DNA from: Collybiopsis luxurians FD-317 M1
Taxonomy: Eukaryota; Basidiomycota; Agaricomycetes; Agaricales; Omphalotaceae
Reading direction: 5' to 3'
DNA: 64,000 nt
Assembly (NCBI GenBank): GCA_000827265.1
Contig: KN834778.1
Coordinates: 447,097-511,096, forward strand
Shown here: in pieces, positions 1 through 11,069 of the stretch
How positions within the stretch are numbered: position 1 is the first letter of the stretch
Layout of the letters: each line of letters starts with the position of its first letter
Translations under genes and position numbers: made by a program
The notes under the pieces: generated by a model
What the model saw: only the letters and a program-made list of their open reading frames with translations
Databases searched by the model: none
What the model was told of the DNA's origin: nothing

Positions 1-518
1 AGATAGTATAATCGGGATATGGAAACCTTTGAAATGCTTCGGGGACGGTCATAGAAAACGTCTCGGAAAAATAAGCTACTAAACATAAAATGATGGGAAT
101 TATGGCTTGCGAAAGGTGAAACTCACAGTTCCAAGTTACGGGCATTCCAAGATGTGTATCAAAATCGTAAACCCAGCTTTGAATCGACGAGCCTTTTGGA
201 GCACGCAACACAGCGATTACATGATAATCCCATATGACAGGCCAATCTAGTTTGTTCGAGAGCTTTTGGTTCCATAAGGCAACCTAGAAGATAACTACAT
301 GTAGGTCGATTTTCGATTAGGCTAGTTCAAATATTACGCGCCGTTCTGGCATGATTAGAGATGAACACGGCAAAGATGTCCCATATCTCAGAGATTGATG
401 GATTGTGAAAAAAGGACTGAATGAGAAGGTAGACATTCTCTTCGCAATAGTGGGACGTGTATACGGCGTCTTGAGGGAGAGCAGGCGGCGTCACTGTGGG
501 GGAAGTCGTTGAGAGCAT
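1..518 (-). CDS. NTAQ1: Protein N-terminal glutamine amidohydrolase (NTAQ1), 5' part
   Basis: This enzyme deamidates N-terminal Gln to Glu in the Arg/N-degron pathway, so that proteins with N-terminal Gln become degradable. The visible part carries the family signature: YTSHYCEENVY with the catalytic Cys, AVFISN, VIWDYHV with the catalytic His, and YDFDTHLGMP with the catalytic Asp. I read exons 518-342, 283-127 and 75-1. The first intron (341-284) appears to use a GC donor, because no GT donor keeps the frame into VALWNQKL. The chosen start gives MLSTTSPTVTPP; an in-frame ATG at 590 is also open but would lie very close to the divergent BTB gene. The gene runs off the left edge and the C-terminal third is missing. 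Family assignment is firm; the start codon is moderately sure. Confidence 0.9.
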
Positions 519-613
519 TGCGAGCCCCGTGATCATGATGTGAGTCAACCAACTCCAACTCTGTATTGCATTTTCTTTCTTGCGTTGCATCTTTCATCTT
601 GACTTCATCGATA

Positions 614-1893
614 ATGAGTTCAGGTCCTTCTTCAAGTGCTCCCAATGGTCTTCATGTTCACTCAGATTCCTCTCCACCCCCTTCCGCTCCCCGTCCAGAC
701 CAGCCCACTCATTCTCACCACTTGAACGGTTTTGCTGACCAGTTCGTACTTAAAATTTTGCAAGACGCCAGTCCTAGGCTCATATGCTCTTCAGGTCCTC
801 GCATAATCAGAAAATTATTGAATATCTCTATAATTACGGGTTTCAGCGCGGTGTAAGCGTCTTTCCTCGTCCTTTTTCTTTATGTTGCTTACTGTTCATT
901 ATAAGGAATATGCCGATACAGTGCTTGTCAGTCTTTTTTCAACTCTCTGGTCTTCGTACACAGACTGATGTTTCGCTTTCCTTCAAAGCATGTACATCAA
1001 AATGTATACCGACTTCATGCTATAATACTCAGTCGTTCTCCGTTTTTGGTTCAATTACTATCTACATCACCTCAAGTTCAAGTTGGTGGGCCGCGAACGA
1101 TTTATGTGCCGGTGGAAAGGGAGCCAGAGGTGACTCAGGAAGGTTTTGCCATAGGTGCGTCGCCACACCCCCGATTGATTAAGTCAAATCACTGACGCGT
1201 ATGCCTAGCATTGGGTTATCTTTATTCCTCCATTTCATTAAGGCTTATCAGGTCGGATAATGCCAGAGCCGTACTTGCGGCTGGATGCATGCTTGGTGGT
1301 ATGGAGGAGCTTTGCCAAGTTGCCTACGAGACCTGCAAGCGCTCCATATCTGTCGATTCCATAAGCGCCTGGCTCGAATTTGTTGACGCGATACCTACTC
1401 CGTCAACTGGCGCAGATACACCAGAAGTTTCTTCCGTCAGAATTTTTGGACCTTATGCACAAAGATTGCGTGATGATGTCTTCCACTTTTTGGTTGTGAC
1501 TCTTCCAGAGATTCTGGAAATACACCCTACTCCCTCTGACGGCACTCCGACCACTCCGGAAAATGGACGTGAAATTTTGCTCCAAGTCTTCTCTGGAGTG
1601 CCTTTCGAAATGTTCAAGGCCGCTATTGAATCACCTAGCTTTCAGATTGGTACGTGCGCACCTTCTTCTCAAACTATGAGCTTGAGAATTTACACGTCTA
1701 TGCAGGATCGGACCAAGCCAGGTTCAAGTTCGCGAAAGAGGCAGTCGAGGCGAGAAAGCAAGGAATGGCACGGGGACCTGGCTATGAAGAGACGGTGGTG
1801 TTGGCATTTGGTTCCGCGCAAGGTACTGGAACAAGTGCTGTACATGTTACTCGAAAGATGCGTAAGCGGCCTTTGTGGAAGGTCAACTCGTAG
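614..1893 (+). CDS. BTB/POZ-domain protein
   Basis: I read six exons: 614-745, 811-852, 906-926, 989-1154, 1209-1649 and 1706-1893, giving 329 residues in frame. After a Ser/Pro-rich head of about 40 residues comes a BTB fold: KIIEYLYNYGFQRG, EYADTVLHVHQ, VYRLHAIILSRSPFLVQLL, then a strand with IYVPVE and LGYLYSS. BTB domains dimerise and often act as cullin-3 adaptors. The rest (from about residue 130) is helical and has no second domain that I recognise; the C-terminus is basic (TRKMRKRPLWKV). The 21-nt exon 906-926 is a microexon but is needed to complete the BTB strand. The gene shares a promoter of about 95 bp with NTAQ1 on the other strand. BTB assignment is good; its partner is unknown. 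Confidence 0.82.
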
Positions 1894-2513
1894 AGATATC
1901 TTGACATCTTGGTTGTGAGTAGAGTTTGCGGGAATCCTATCCGATTTTGAGCTTCAAATACTTGAATACCGCCGAACTTTGCCCAGGCTTATCCGCCGCC
2001 CATTGAAATAATAGGGCGGCGGATTTCTACCTTCTGATTTCTGTTTTTCTAGTCCCATGAACAGCTATCGCTTCTAGGCAACGCCGTTACATTCCGCCAC
2101 AGCATACGGTAGTTGAGCGTTCTATTATCCAGGCGCAACATAAATGTCTGTAGACTATATGAGCCACGGGTACCTCTGCTCCCGGGTCCCGACTCCTCCG
2201 AAACCGCGTCAGAACGTGCGGAGCCAGGAACAGTCATCAGCATATGGTGATGACCGATCTCACCTGCTTTGGGAAAAGCCCGGTTTGGTGCATATTAAGC
2301 TTTGAGCGGCCGATTTCAGCCTAATGAAACGACGAATAGGAGTGATATATCAACGACGCGACGGAGTCCAAGTCAATCAACTCTTCGTGCATTCCCCCTT
2401 CGCGAACGGCAACTGATGACTTCAGCCTGTAGTTTTTTATTGGTGCGCCACTATCGATTACATTCCCATGAGAGACGCGCGTATCACGGGAGCTAGGTCC
2501 CAGGGAAACAACT
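1894..2513. other. Intergenic stretch with a perfect hairpin
   Basis: No coding frame here looks real. The stretch holds the 3' flank of the BTB gene, a strong inverted repeat at 1991-2024, and the promoter region of the DUF6593-like gene downstream. Confidence 0.6.
1991..2024. repeat. Perfect 11-bp inverted repeat, GC-rich stem
   Basis: The arms ATCCGCCGCCC (1991-2001) and GGGCGGCGGAT (2014-2024) are exact reverse complements around a 12-nt AT-rich loop. It lies about 100 bp after the BTB stop codon, so it could be a 3'-UTR hairpin or a binding site for a dimeric GC-rich-element factor. Confidence 0.75.
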
Positions 2514-2520
2514 TATAAAA
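2514..2520 (+). promoter_or_regulatory. TATA box of the DUF6593-like gene
   Basis: TATAAAA lies 40 bp before the ATG at 2560. That spacing suits a short 5' leader. Confidence 0.55.
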
Positions 2521-2559
2521 CCCAGACCGTAATGCTCAAAACTCCGTTGAACCTTTCCG

Positions 2560-3236
2560 ATGAACGATATTACTTACGACCTATTCTTCACGGGCAAAGA
2601 CGACCCCCGGGCTTGCGTTATCATTGGGGAAGATACGAAACCCGTGTTCTTTTCGTTTGAGACCTTCGATAGAGGGCTCGCATATAATACTCAGACGATA
2701 GTAGGTAAAGCCTGCGCAAAGGGATCTACGGTGACCATAATCTGCAGGTGACGCGAGGAAAAGAGTTGATTGCATCCCTGGAGTGGACCGTCGGTAATCA
2801 TCTCGGAATGGCCACCATCAACTCGCGACGGCTACCCATGTCCCATCTGGTCCTTCCGGGGTCAACTGTCAAGTGAGTCGTATTTCTTTCTCATCCTCAG
2901 GCAAGTTTTGAACCACGAGTAAACAGTGCCCGAAATTTCGTGTCCAGTAGCGATGGCAGAAGATACGAATGGAGGCGTTGTTATCCCGATGGCTCCGCCT
3001 ACGACGTAAGTTCTCCAGAATCCGCTGATGTGTACCGCTTAAGATCACTCATTGATGCCCAGTTGTTCCTCCTTCCCAGCAATGTACGAATAGCTGCTTT
3101 CCGTCGGATGCATACGCCGACAGTTGTCGGCCCGTCTCATGCTTTACTGCAATATCAGTTCTCCCATGACCTTCTTCTCCTTGAAGCGCTACTCTCATTA
3201 TGTCTGTTTCGGTGGATAGATCTTCATGGAATGTAA
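2560..3236 (+). CDS. DUF6593-like protein of basidiomycetes
   Basis: I read four exons, 2560-2700, 2748-2872, 2927-3005 and 3063-3236, giving 172 residues. The layout fits the small all-beta family that is expanded in mushroom-forming fungi and annotated as DUF6593: an N-terminal strand DITYDLFF, a central strand ending in SLEWTVG (the usual ExEW-like core), and VSSSDGRRYEWRR, which matches the family's typical 'DGR.Y.W' stretch. The C-terminal part (from about residue 120) is hydrophobic and Leu-rich. There is no signal peptide and no known biochemical function. A TATA box 40 bp upstream supports the start. The family call rests on my memory of the pattern, so it is only moderately sure. Confidence 0.65.
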
Positions 3237-3349
3237 AGTTATGTATACCCTTTCATTATTATTATTATCGTCCCTATGAAATATGTTCTGTTAGAAAAGC
3301 ATAAAAACCTCAAGAAATAAGTAAGATGGACGGCGATAAATTTAGCATT

Positions 3350-6300
3350 TTATGGATTCATTGCACCCAGCATATGCTCCAAACGTTCTTCCACTGTCAA
3401 GTAATCAGATCCAGTTTGTCCAGTCATTGAAGAGCTCGAAGACATGGTATAGTCAGATTGCCCTTGAGAGAAGTTGAAAGTCCCAGCATCCATTCCTCGC
3501 GAAAGATTTTCAATCAAGCGACCTATCTGTGCAGAGGAGGTATAAAAAACCTAGAGCCAAAACAATGAGATAAGGGCACTACATAAATCCGGAGCTATCT
3601 ACCTTTGTCTCTGGTCTGTTTTTTGGCTGAGCGAGCTTTCTGCGCGACAAGAAAGAAGAGTTGCTCCCTTTGGATCCCGATCTCGTATGGTCCTTGACGA
3701 GTACTTGAACACTTTCATCGTTATCGTAATCAGATTGGAAGCTACTCCGACCAGCGTATAACGAGTCTGTGTCGTCATCTCGAAGGCCATTGACGATAGA
3801 CCTACGAACAAAATTAGATATCAGGTGAGCAAAATAAATTCAGGCTCACCATATAGTCTCCCCATTCGCAAGTTCGATTAACTCCAAGGCTGGACCAGGT
3901 TCTTGCGACGAGCTGCCTGCCTCTAGAGCTGCTGATTGTGAGCCTTTGTCATCGTACATATCATATCTAGGTCCCAATGTTAGAGAATAAGATACGTAGC
4001 CAGAGTCTCACGTACACTGAATCATAGGCTTGACCACCAGCAGGAGGCAGGCCCAGCAGTCCCTTGTCCATTCGATTTGCCCATGCCTGAGGAAGTTGGG
4101 GAACAGGAGGAGATTCGTCAGTGGAAAATCGCTTGGCAGTAGGCGAACGAGGTGGCGGCGGTGTAGGAACTCGCTCATAAACAGAACGATTGGATGAGGA
4201 GGCGCTAAGCGCACTAGCTCGACGACGACGGGAAGAGCCTTTCCTGACTAACGCATTTAGATCTGCGATGGATGTACCCCGGTCTTCGGGATAGATGATA
4301 GTCCTTCGCACAATGGTGTTTGTATCATCTTGACCACGTTGCTGACGAGGTCGACGAACACCGACATTGTCGTTCTGTTTCAAGGATGATTTTCTGGATA
4401 CCGACAAAGGCATCTTGCTGGCACGTTGACCTGGTTCTTCATACGCAGACCACTCACTCTGCGGAGTAGGGCTTTGGAATTGACGGTCGTTGCGATTTTC
4501 TTGCCTTGATTTAGCAGTGGAAGAATGGCTTCTGGTGAGCATCGTCCAGTCCGTTGATTTGGATGAGATCGAGCCCGAGCGGGCCAACAACTCGCTCAAC
4601 TGTCCTTGATCGAGACCGAGGTCATTAGCAGCATTGAATAGCTGCTGCAAAGCCTGAGTTTCCTGTGGACTCGCATCCGGCTTGTCACCAAGTGGGGAAG
4701 AAGGGTGCTGAATAGCAGGAACAGAAGATGACGAATGGGGAGGATAGAGAAATTGAGAATGCATATCTCGAGGAGATTTCGCATCTTCTGCCAAAGGTGA
4801 AGTGGGAAGGAGCGGAGCGGACTGAGGAGAAGCAACATGACGCGGTGAAACACGAAGCTGTTGTTGGCCCTTGAAATCGACAGGTTCTGCAGACCGTCCT
4901 TTGCCCCGGAACCGAGCCATGAATCCTTTTAGTCCGGGTCCAGCAGAGGCAGGTGGACTTGGAACTGGAACGGCAGGGACGTGGAATCGACCGACCTCGG
5001 TGGCGCTCACCGCCTCAATGGGATGCAACTTCGCCGAGTCGTAGCGGGCAAACTGAGACTGACTACCAGTATCAGAGGGATTGGATCGCATATCCAGAGG
5101 GTAAGGAGTGACTTTAATCTCTTCAATGGGTAAATTACCTTTCCGCAGCGTTCCTCTGAGTTTCCGAAAGCGTGATCCGATTTTTGAGGGCGGACCTGAA
5201 GACATGGACAGTGGCGGAGTGCGAAGGGGTATCGTGTCGACACTGGTCGATGCAGAAACTAATGTAGGTGTGGATATTTGATTGGGGTGGATTTTCTTCC
5301 GAACTGATCCGGGAGAAACGAGACCTTCCTTCGACAAGTTGGGATTGGAAGGTCGTTTTCGAAGGGCTATCATAGCAGCTTCAGTCTTTCGTTGGACCTC
5401 ACGCGCAAGATCTGCCTGGGCTTCAGGTGTTTGGGGGATATGAGGAGTCGAAGGACTACGCAAAGGGCTAAAAGCAGACGGTGATGGCGCAGAAAGACCT
5501 AAGCCAACAGTATTCAAGGATGGGGTCGCACTTGACGGGGGTATCTTAGGGAAAGGTTCAATTTCTTTTGATACATTGGATTGAGAGATATCCTCTTCCG
5601 GAGATATTGGCCTAGATACACCTGCAGAGGGTCCATCTTCTGGTGTACCTTCTGGTGTAGCCTCACCCTCGCCTGAGCCAAAAAGAACTTCCGCAAGATC
5701 GCGATTTCTGCGCGTTGCTGGAGACACCTCTCTGGAAGAGGGCTGGACATCGGCGGTGTCGATGGGAGGAGGAGATATCTCCTGGGAAGCTTTATTTTGG
5801 TTGATGCTATCTACGACCGAGTTCAGTAAAGCGCTCGCTTTGGAGATTTGATCATTGTTTAATGAAGAAGCCACGTCTAGAGGAGGTGACTGCTGGGGCG
5901 GCGGAGTAGCATTCTAGGAAAACACCAGGTCAGTCGAGAAAAGGCAGAATAGCAAACGATAAGCTTTACCCGATAATTGAGGGAATAATTTGATTGGGAG
6001 GTCGACGGACGACGTCTTCGCAAAGAATTCGTGCGCTCTCGTGATTCAGGAACCCCAGAGTTTTTGGAAGCTACTGCACTGACTAGTTTCTCTTGAATAG
6101 CTGAGAAATCTGATTTAAGTAGACCGGCGTAACTTCCAATCACATCTTCTGGGTTAAATTCAGTATCTGGAGAGCCTCCTGGAGTTGTTGAAGTAGAAGA
6201 GAAAGATAATTCATGCCAAGCAGGCTGTTGCGAATCCGCGTCGACAAACGAAAACTTGTTCTCCGCTTCCCATGTGTGATAGCTAGATCCTGTGGATTCT

Positions 6301-8318
6301 AGTGACGAGCGAGAGGAATTTGCTAGCGGAGAAAAGATAACAGGATTGTACGAAGAGGTAGTAAAGGGAATGGAAGAAGACCCGTTCTGTTTAGATGAAC
6401 GTCTGCTAGCCCGTTTGGGGGATACATCGACGCCCGAAAAGACTGGCGAAGTTGGCGACCGAGCTGGCGATTGTGTAGGGGTAGGGGAACGAATAGGGCG
6501 GCTCGAAGGAGGAGAACTGAGATCCATGCCGGATATGGCCGACGGAGGTCGATTGTCGTAGGACCCTCCTGCGTAGCTGGTCCCAAAATATGTAGTGCCC
6601 ACATAAGTGCGCTCCAGTATTGGCGAGTCAGGAAGAGCGGGAGATCGCAACGATCGCGAAGCGGATTTTGAATGATCGTTTGACGGCACCGAATACCCGC
6701 CATGAGGATCCGTGCTGCCTTCAGCATCACTGAACCAACTGCCACTACGATTATGTCCTTTTTGAGGAGATGATTTGGAAGCGGGGATCGTCCAAGTGAC
6801 ATTGGAAGGTGTACTTGGTCGTGAGGTTGAAACGGCAGCAGCGGTAAAAGGCTGATAGGATGGGCCTGAGAGTGGTGATGCAGGTCGCTTACGGCCAGGC
6901 ACGACCGAAGAATGAGATTCGAAGTCCGCCAAATCCAGACTACGTTCGCCACGTTGCGTAGGGTCAATTGGGCTCCGTTGCAGAAAAGGTGGCGACATGG
7001 GTCGAGATGATGGTCTCGTAAATGATGACAGCGAGCCATGGGCAGCATGTTCTGAGGTTGACTGTGACGTTGGTGGATTATCACTTGAGCCGTGGAAACT
7101 GGTGACTGCACCAGCTCGAGGTGTTATGGAGTGAGATCGCAATCCATCATTATCCATTTCATCACGCGGTGTCATTGGTCGAGGCATGCCAGGAATGTAA
7201 CCTGGCAGAATGTGGGATGGTATAGGTGACGTACGCTTTTCGTCGGTCGTAGTTCTGGCTTGACGATCAGAAGAAATGGCCATGCCTGCTTCGTATACAT
7301 CAATGAGCTGAGGATGGGCATTATCCTAAATTTTGAATTCTGAGGTTTAGAAACGGTAGATCAAGACAAGGTCAAGACGTACCGTATTCCCATTGGCTCG
7401 CGTAATGGGAGCGGAACGGGGCATGACGACTTCGTCCTCAGCATCTTCTTCCAGCTCCCTTATGACCTCTTCTAATGCTGACGAAGCACGTTTGAAAGCC
7501 GCTGGGGAAAGAGATTTGGATAGAGTATACTCTGTAGGTGACTGTTCGCTGTAGGGGGCCAAAGGTATAAGAGGTGCAGATCGTATAGCTGCCGCATCGT
7601 TCTCTGGTGTGAGCGGTCTGATTTCATGTGAAGAAGTTAGTGCTGATGCAGACGATGCTTCGGAGGGAGCGGCTGAAGTGACACGGGAGCTGGTATGTCT
7701 GCCTTGTGAGGTAACGCTCCGAGCATAAGAGTAATCCCTGAGCCGACCTGAACCGAAAAGATTGTTACTGTATCGCTTTGCGGAGCGGCTGGTGCTTGGG
7801 GAATAGGTGAGGGTTGAGGTTGAGCGCGCAGACTGTCGCATTGCGCTTTCGGAGCTGTCGGTAGAAGGAGCAGAGTACTTGGTGCGCAACCCAAGGCTTT
7901 CGAGGATCATGTCTTCCTCCTCTTCTGATATATGATTCTCGACGCCACGGGCTCTCTGTTCGGCTAACCTTGACCTCAAAAGATCAACGGGGAGAGGCTC
8001 ACCCGAGGAATTACGAAGAAGGGAAAAGCGACGAGTAAGGCTAAGAATTACAGGGTCAGAATTGCAAGTCAAAGGACAAGGAAGATGAACAAACTCTGGT
8101 AGAATGAGTGACGTGCGAAAATCGTCCGCAGAGGGTAATTCTGGTAAGCCTTGGGGGCTTTTAGTGGGTGAATGGGAAGTGAGAATGGGAGGAAGAATGG
8201 GACTTTGAGACTTCTTTGCGGATTTTGCGTCGGACAATTTCCTTTGAAGCGAACAATTAAGATACGCGTTCCCGAGCTGTCAATACAGAATTGATAAGAC
8301 TAACCGGAGACGATTCAT
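3350..8318 (-). CDS. Large Ser/Pro-rich disordered protein (1,547 residues)
   Basis: I read seven exons: 8318-8305, 8241-7383, 7325-5970, 5913-4016, 3966-3850, 3801-3603 and 3550-3350, totalling 4,644 nt exactly in frame. The protein is almost entirely low-complexity Ser/Pro/Thr/Arg with many SP and TP sites that could be proline-directed kinase targets. Short ordered islands are SLTRRFSLLRN and the acidic run after residue 110, ALEEVIRELEEDAEDEVV, a helix around ADLNALVRKGSSRRRRAS, a PPPPRSP stretch, and the C-terminus SDYLTVEERLEHMLGAMN. I recognise no catalytic domain. Composition suggests a cytoskeletal or polarity scaffold, but that is inference. The first coding exon is only 14 nt, so the N-terminus is the least certain part. 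Confidence 0.7.
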
Positions 8319-8598
8319 TCTGAGCCTCGTTGAACCCACGCAAGGGGAGAAACGAATGTGATGAAGGTGAACGTGCAGTACACGAGGAGATGGCCTTGTA
8401 TGTGATTATGGGCGCTTGTTGTCATGATCAGCGGCATGCATGGCGATAAACTTTATGTACAGATATTATACTAGGGACGAAGGAAAATATACAGTAGCAA
8501 AAACAATTTGCAACGAAACAGATATTCTCTGTATGTAACCAAATTCAAAATATAAACAGAAAAATGCAATCTTATGGTCACAGCACTCATCTTCCTTA

Positions 8599-9706
8599 CT
8601 AGCGTTCCTTTGCATACTCAAGTGCCCATCCCTCGATAGATCGTTCCACTTCCTCAATCTCAATGCCGCACTTGGCGTAATGGCGGGCAACATCGAGAGA
8701 TGTCACAGGCTCATTTGGACGCGACTTCATCTCTTCTCGGAAAGGATGATAATCACGTTTGGAAGGGACATGAATGTGATGTTCCATGATCATTCTCCTG
8801 TATTCACCCGGATTAGAGAAAAGAGAGACCATTGCTGCATTGAACTCGACTCTGGTCTGCGAAATAGCAGGTCGGACATGCGCCAGAATACGACTCGCGA
8901 CAATATCAGAATAGAGAGGACCCCCTGTAGCCAAGTCTCGCCGAACACCCTTTGGCAAGGAGCTTGGGTAGCGAGTGTAGTATTCTACCCAAACTTCTGG
9001 CGGGTCAGAGTGTTGTGGATTTGGCGTGACGGAGCTGTCCTGCGGAAAGGACAGCGACTGAGGGTTTCTCCAGCGCGCCAGTACAAACTTTTGACCGAAG
9101 GATTTCCGTTCGGGGACAGTAGCATGCGCCTCGCGGCATAAAGCTTTGACAAGAGAAAGAGAAAACTCGTCTCCGGTTTGAGCTTTCTGAAAAAGAGATC
9201 TCAAGGCGCGCTCGACGCCAGATTGATTTTCATTGTTAAGAGATTCAGAGTAATACTCCGGGACGATGGATTTTACTGCCTCGGTATACGGAGGACTTCT
9301 TACCCTCGAAAAGGTATTTCTAGAAGCCGTAGATGACAGGGGTGAAACGATCGCTGCATAGGATTTATTGCTGCTGCTGTGACTCAGTGGAAGCGTCGCA
9401 GCATCACCTTGGGCCGGGGTGGAAATTTCGAGTCGGAAGGCATCCTGAAGCTCTGGAGGGGAGTTAACTGAGTAACCAGAGAACGAGTTCAAGGAAAAGG
9501 TGAAAACCTGCTAGCGTGTCTGTCAAATCTTTAACCTTGCAATTGAGTTCCGCCACTTGAATTTTAGCTTCTGCGAGATCGTACGCAACCGCAGCGTGAC
9601 GAGAGTCAGGCGCGGAGGCTGCGCGCCTCAAACCTTCTAAAAAGCCTCTATAGAACAACATTCGAGCAGAAATCTCGGCCGTGGAAGAAGGCGGAGAATC
9701 GTTCAT
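8599..9706 (-). CDS. Hypothetical protein, 355 residues
   Basis: Two exons, 9706-9508 and 9467-8599, join in frame across a 40-bp intron. I do not recognise the family. Residues 1-65 contain a predicted helix with heptad-like spacing (YDLAEAKIQVAELNCKVKDL). A Ser-rich linker follows, and then an ordered C-terminal half of about 230 residues, with CREAHATVPERKSFGQKFVL, EYYTRYPSSLPKGVRRDL and a final charged helix EIEEVERSIEGWALEY. There is no signal peptide or membrane span. It lies on the same strand as, and upstream of, the large disordered gene, and downstream of the E2 gene. The ATG at 9706 is the only ATG in the 5' frame before the coiled coil. Confidence 0.7.
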
Positions 9707-10085
9707 GACCAAGGTAGGAGGGAGAACTGATGAAGGATGGAACCAGTCTATGAGTCAACTTATATGTGGACAAAAAATATTACAAACAGAGAATGGAATT
9801 GAGAACAAAATAGAAGAAAATCCATATTGGCATAACCGCGGATTTTGTACTCATGAAGTGCCCATCCCTGGAGAAGAAGCCTGCATCAATCTAGGTCCAA
9901 ATATTTGGTTAGCACATTTGGGGTAATCACAGCAATCCTTCTTTTGATCGTACTTTCCATCGGCAGGATTTTTAGCAATTGAGGATAATACTTACACGAG
10001 GACGACGCATGACGCTTTCAAAACCGCAAAAGAAATTTACAATTTTCATTATTTCTTATGGTTGTAATACAATCGCGTTGAGAAT
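9707..10085. other. Gap between two minus-strand genes
   Basis: This holds the 3' flank of the E2 gene and the promoter of the 355-residue protein. On the minus strand a short frame starting MRRPR is followed by a consensus GTAAGT donor near 10,000, then an AG acceptor. It may be an alternative 3' exon of the E2 gene or chance. Confidence 0.4.
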
Positions 10086-11005
10086 CTACATGGCATATCT
10101 AGTATGATTTAAGTGAAAGAAGAACCGGAAATAGAGAGGCGATACCCACTTCTTCGTCCATTCCTTAGCGGTAGCAAGGAATTTTGACTTGTCATTCTTC
10201 AAGAGCTGTGCCTCCAGTCAACTATCGCTACCCGAAATTCATCTATAGTACATACTGCAGCAATATCTGGCTCGAACGGATCGTCTGGACTCGGGTTGTT
10301 AAGTTTCTCCTGTATGACGGACAGCACTGGAATCGAGATCTATCAGTAGGTGGATTTGACTCGATCGGGGACTCCCCACCTGTCGCAAGGGTCACCGACG
10401 GCTTCCACTGTCAAAATGTGAACTATTAGCAAAGAAAGTGATCACAGCTTCATAGCGCACCTCGTCTCGTAGTATCGGAACACAGATGGCGCCCTCCTCA
10501 TTAATTCCTGGATGATAAATCTTTGTCTTGAATTGCACCTATGCCATCACGGTATGAGTTGACTATTCTCCATCATGCATATCGAATGTACCGATGGTGC
10601 TTTGAACGGAAAATTTGAAGGTAAAATCAAGGTAAATTTGAAGGTGCCGCCTTTATAAGGCGAATCTGACTAAAGGCTGGTCAAGAGAATGTGCATGGAT
10701 GTTCTACCAGATCGCATACCTCAGCAGTGATAGAACAGTTCCATTCGAATATATTATCTTCCTTGGGCTCTACAGAGAGATTCTGAGGAGATGTCAGAAC
10801 AACCTGCCAGCCTGAACGCGTAAGAAGAGAACGCACGTCGACAGGCTGATTATTGATATCTCTTAATTCCTGATAACTGAGGTTCCGTAAAAATTTCAGC
10901 GGAGAATTTTCTTGTTTTACCTTCTGAATTCGACTACAAGTAGTTATCAGAGTACAGTATCTTCAAACTAAATTGACACACTCACCGTAACGCAGTGGAG
11001 GTCAT
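10086..11005 (-). CDS. Ubiquitin-conjugating enzyme E2 (UBC4/5-UBE2L3-like)
   Basis: An E2 carries ubiquitin as a thioester on its active Cys and passes it on with an E3. I read ten small exons: 11005-10986, 10933-10921, 10869-10843, 10782-10720, 10669-10592, 10538-10461, 10407-10380, 10326-10256, 10205-10150 and 10098-10086, giving 148 residues, the length of Ubc4. Visible blocks are MTSTALRRIQKEL, DNIFEWNCSI, PYKGGTFKFTLILPSNFPFK, YHPGINEEGAICVPILRDEW with the catalytic Cys, NNPSPDDPFEPDIA, and the end EWTKKYAM. The usual HPN triad reads HPG here. The acceptor of exon 9 has an alternative 6 nt upstream that would add two residues (AQ). Which E2 subclass it belongs to is open: the end resembles Ubc4/5, and the KTKIYHP and ICVPIL blocks also recall UBE2L3. 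Confidence 0.9.
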
Positions 11006-11069
11006 GACAAGAAGCAACAAAGTCCGGGCCGTAACGCGAGCCTCAATCGCCTTTTAGTTTCTTACCACT
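11006..11069. promoter_or_regulatory. 64-bp shared promoter of the E2 and TAF7 genes
   Basis: The two start codons point away from each other with only 64 bp between them. The stretch has no TATA box and contains pyrimidine-rich tracts before each start. The two genes must share core promoter sequence or have promoters that reach into each other. Confidence 0.6.

Noticed and set aside
519..590. Longer N-terminus for NTAQ1 from an upstream in-frame start
   Set aside because: It would place the start 24 bp from the divergent BTB start, and known NTAQ1 proteins have short heads.
6323..7111. A 262-codon minus-strand frame
   Set aside because: It is a shifted frame inside the large disordered gene, whose own frame is continuous over seven exons.
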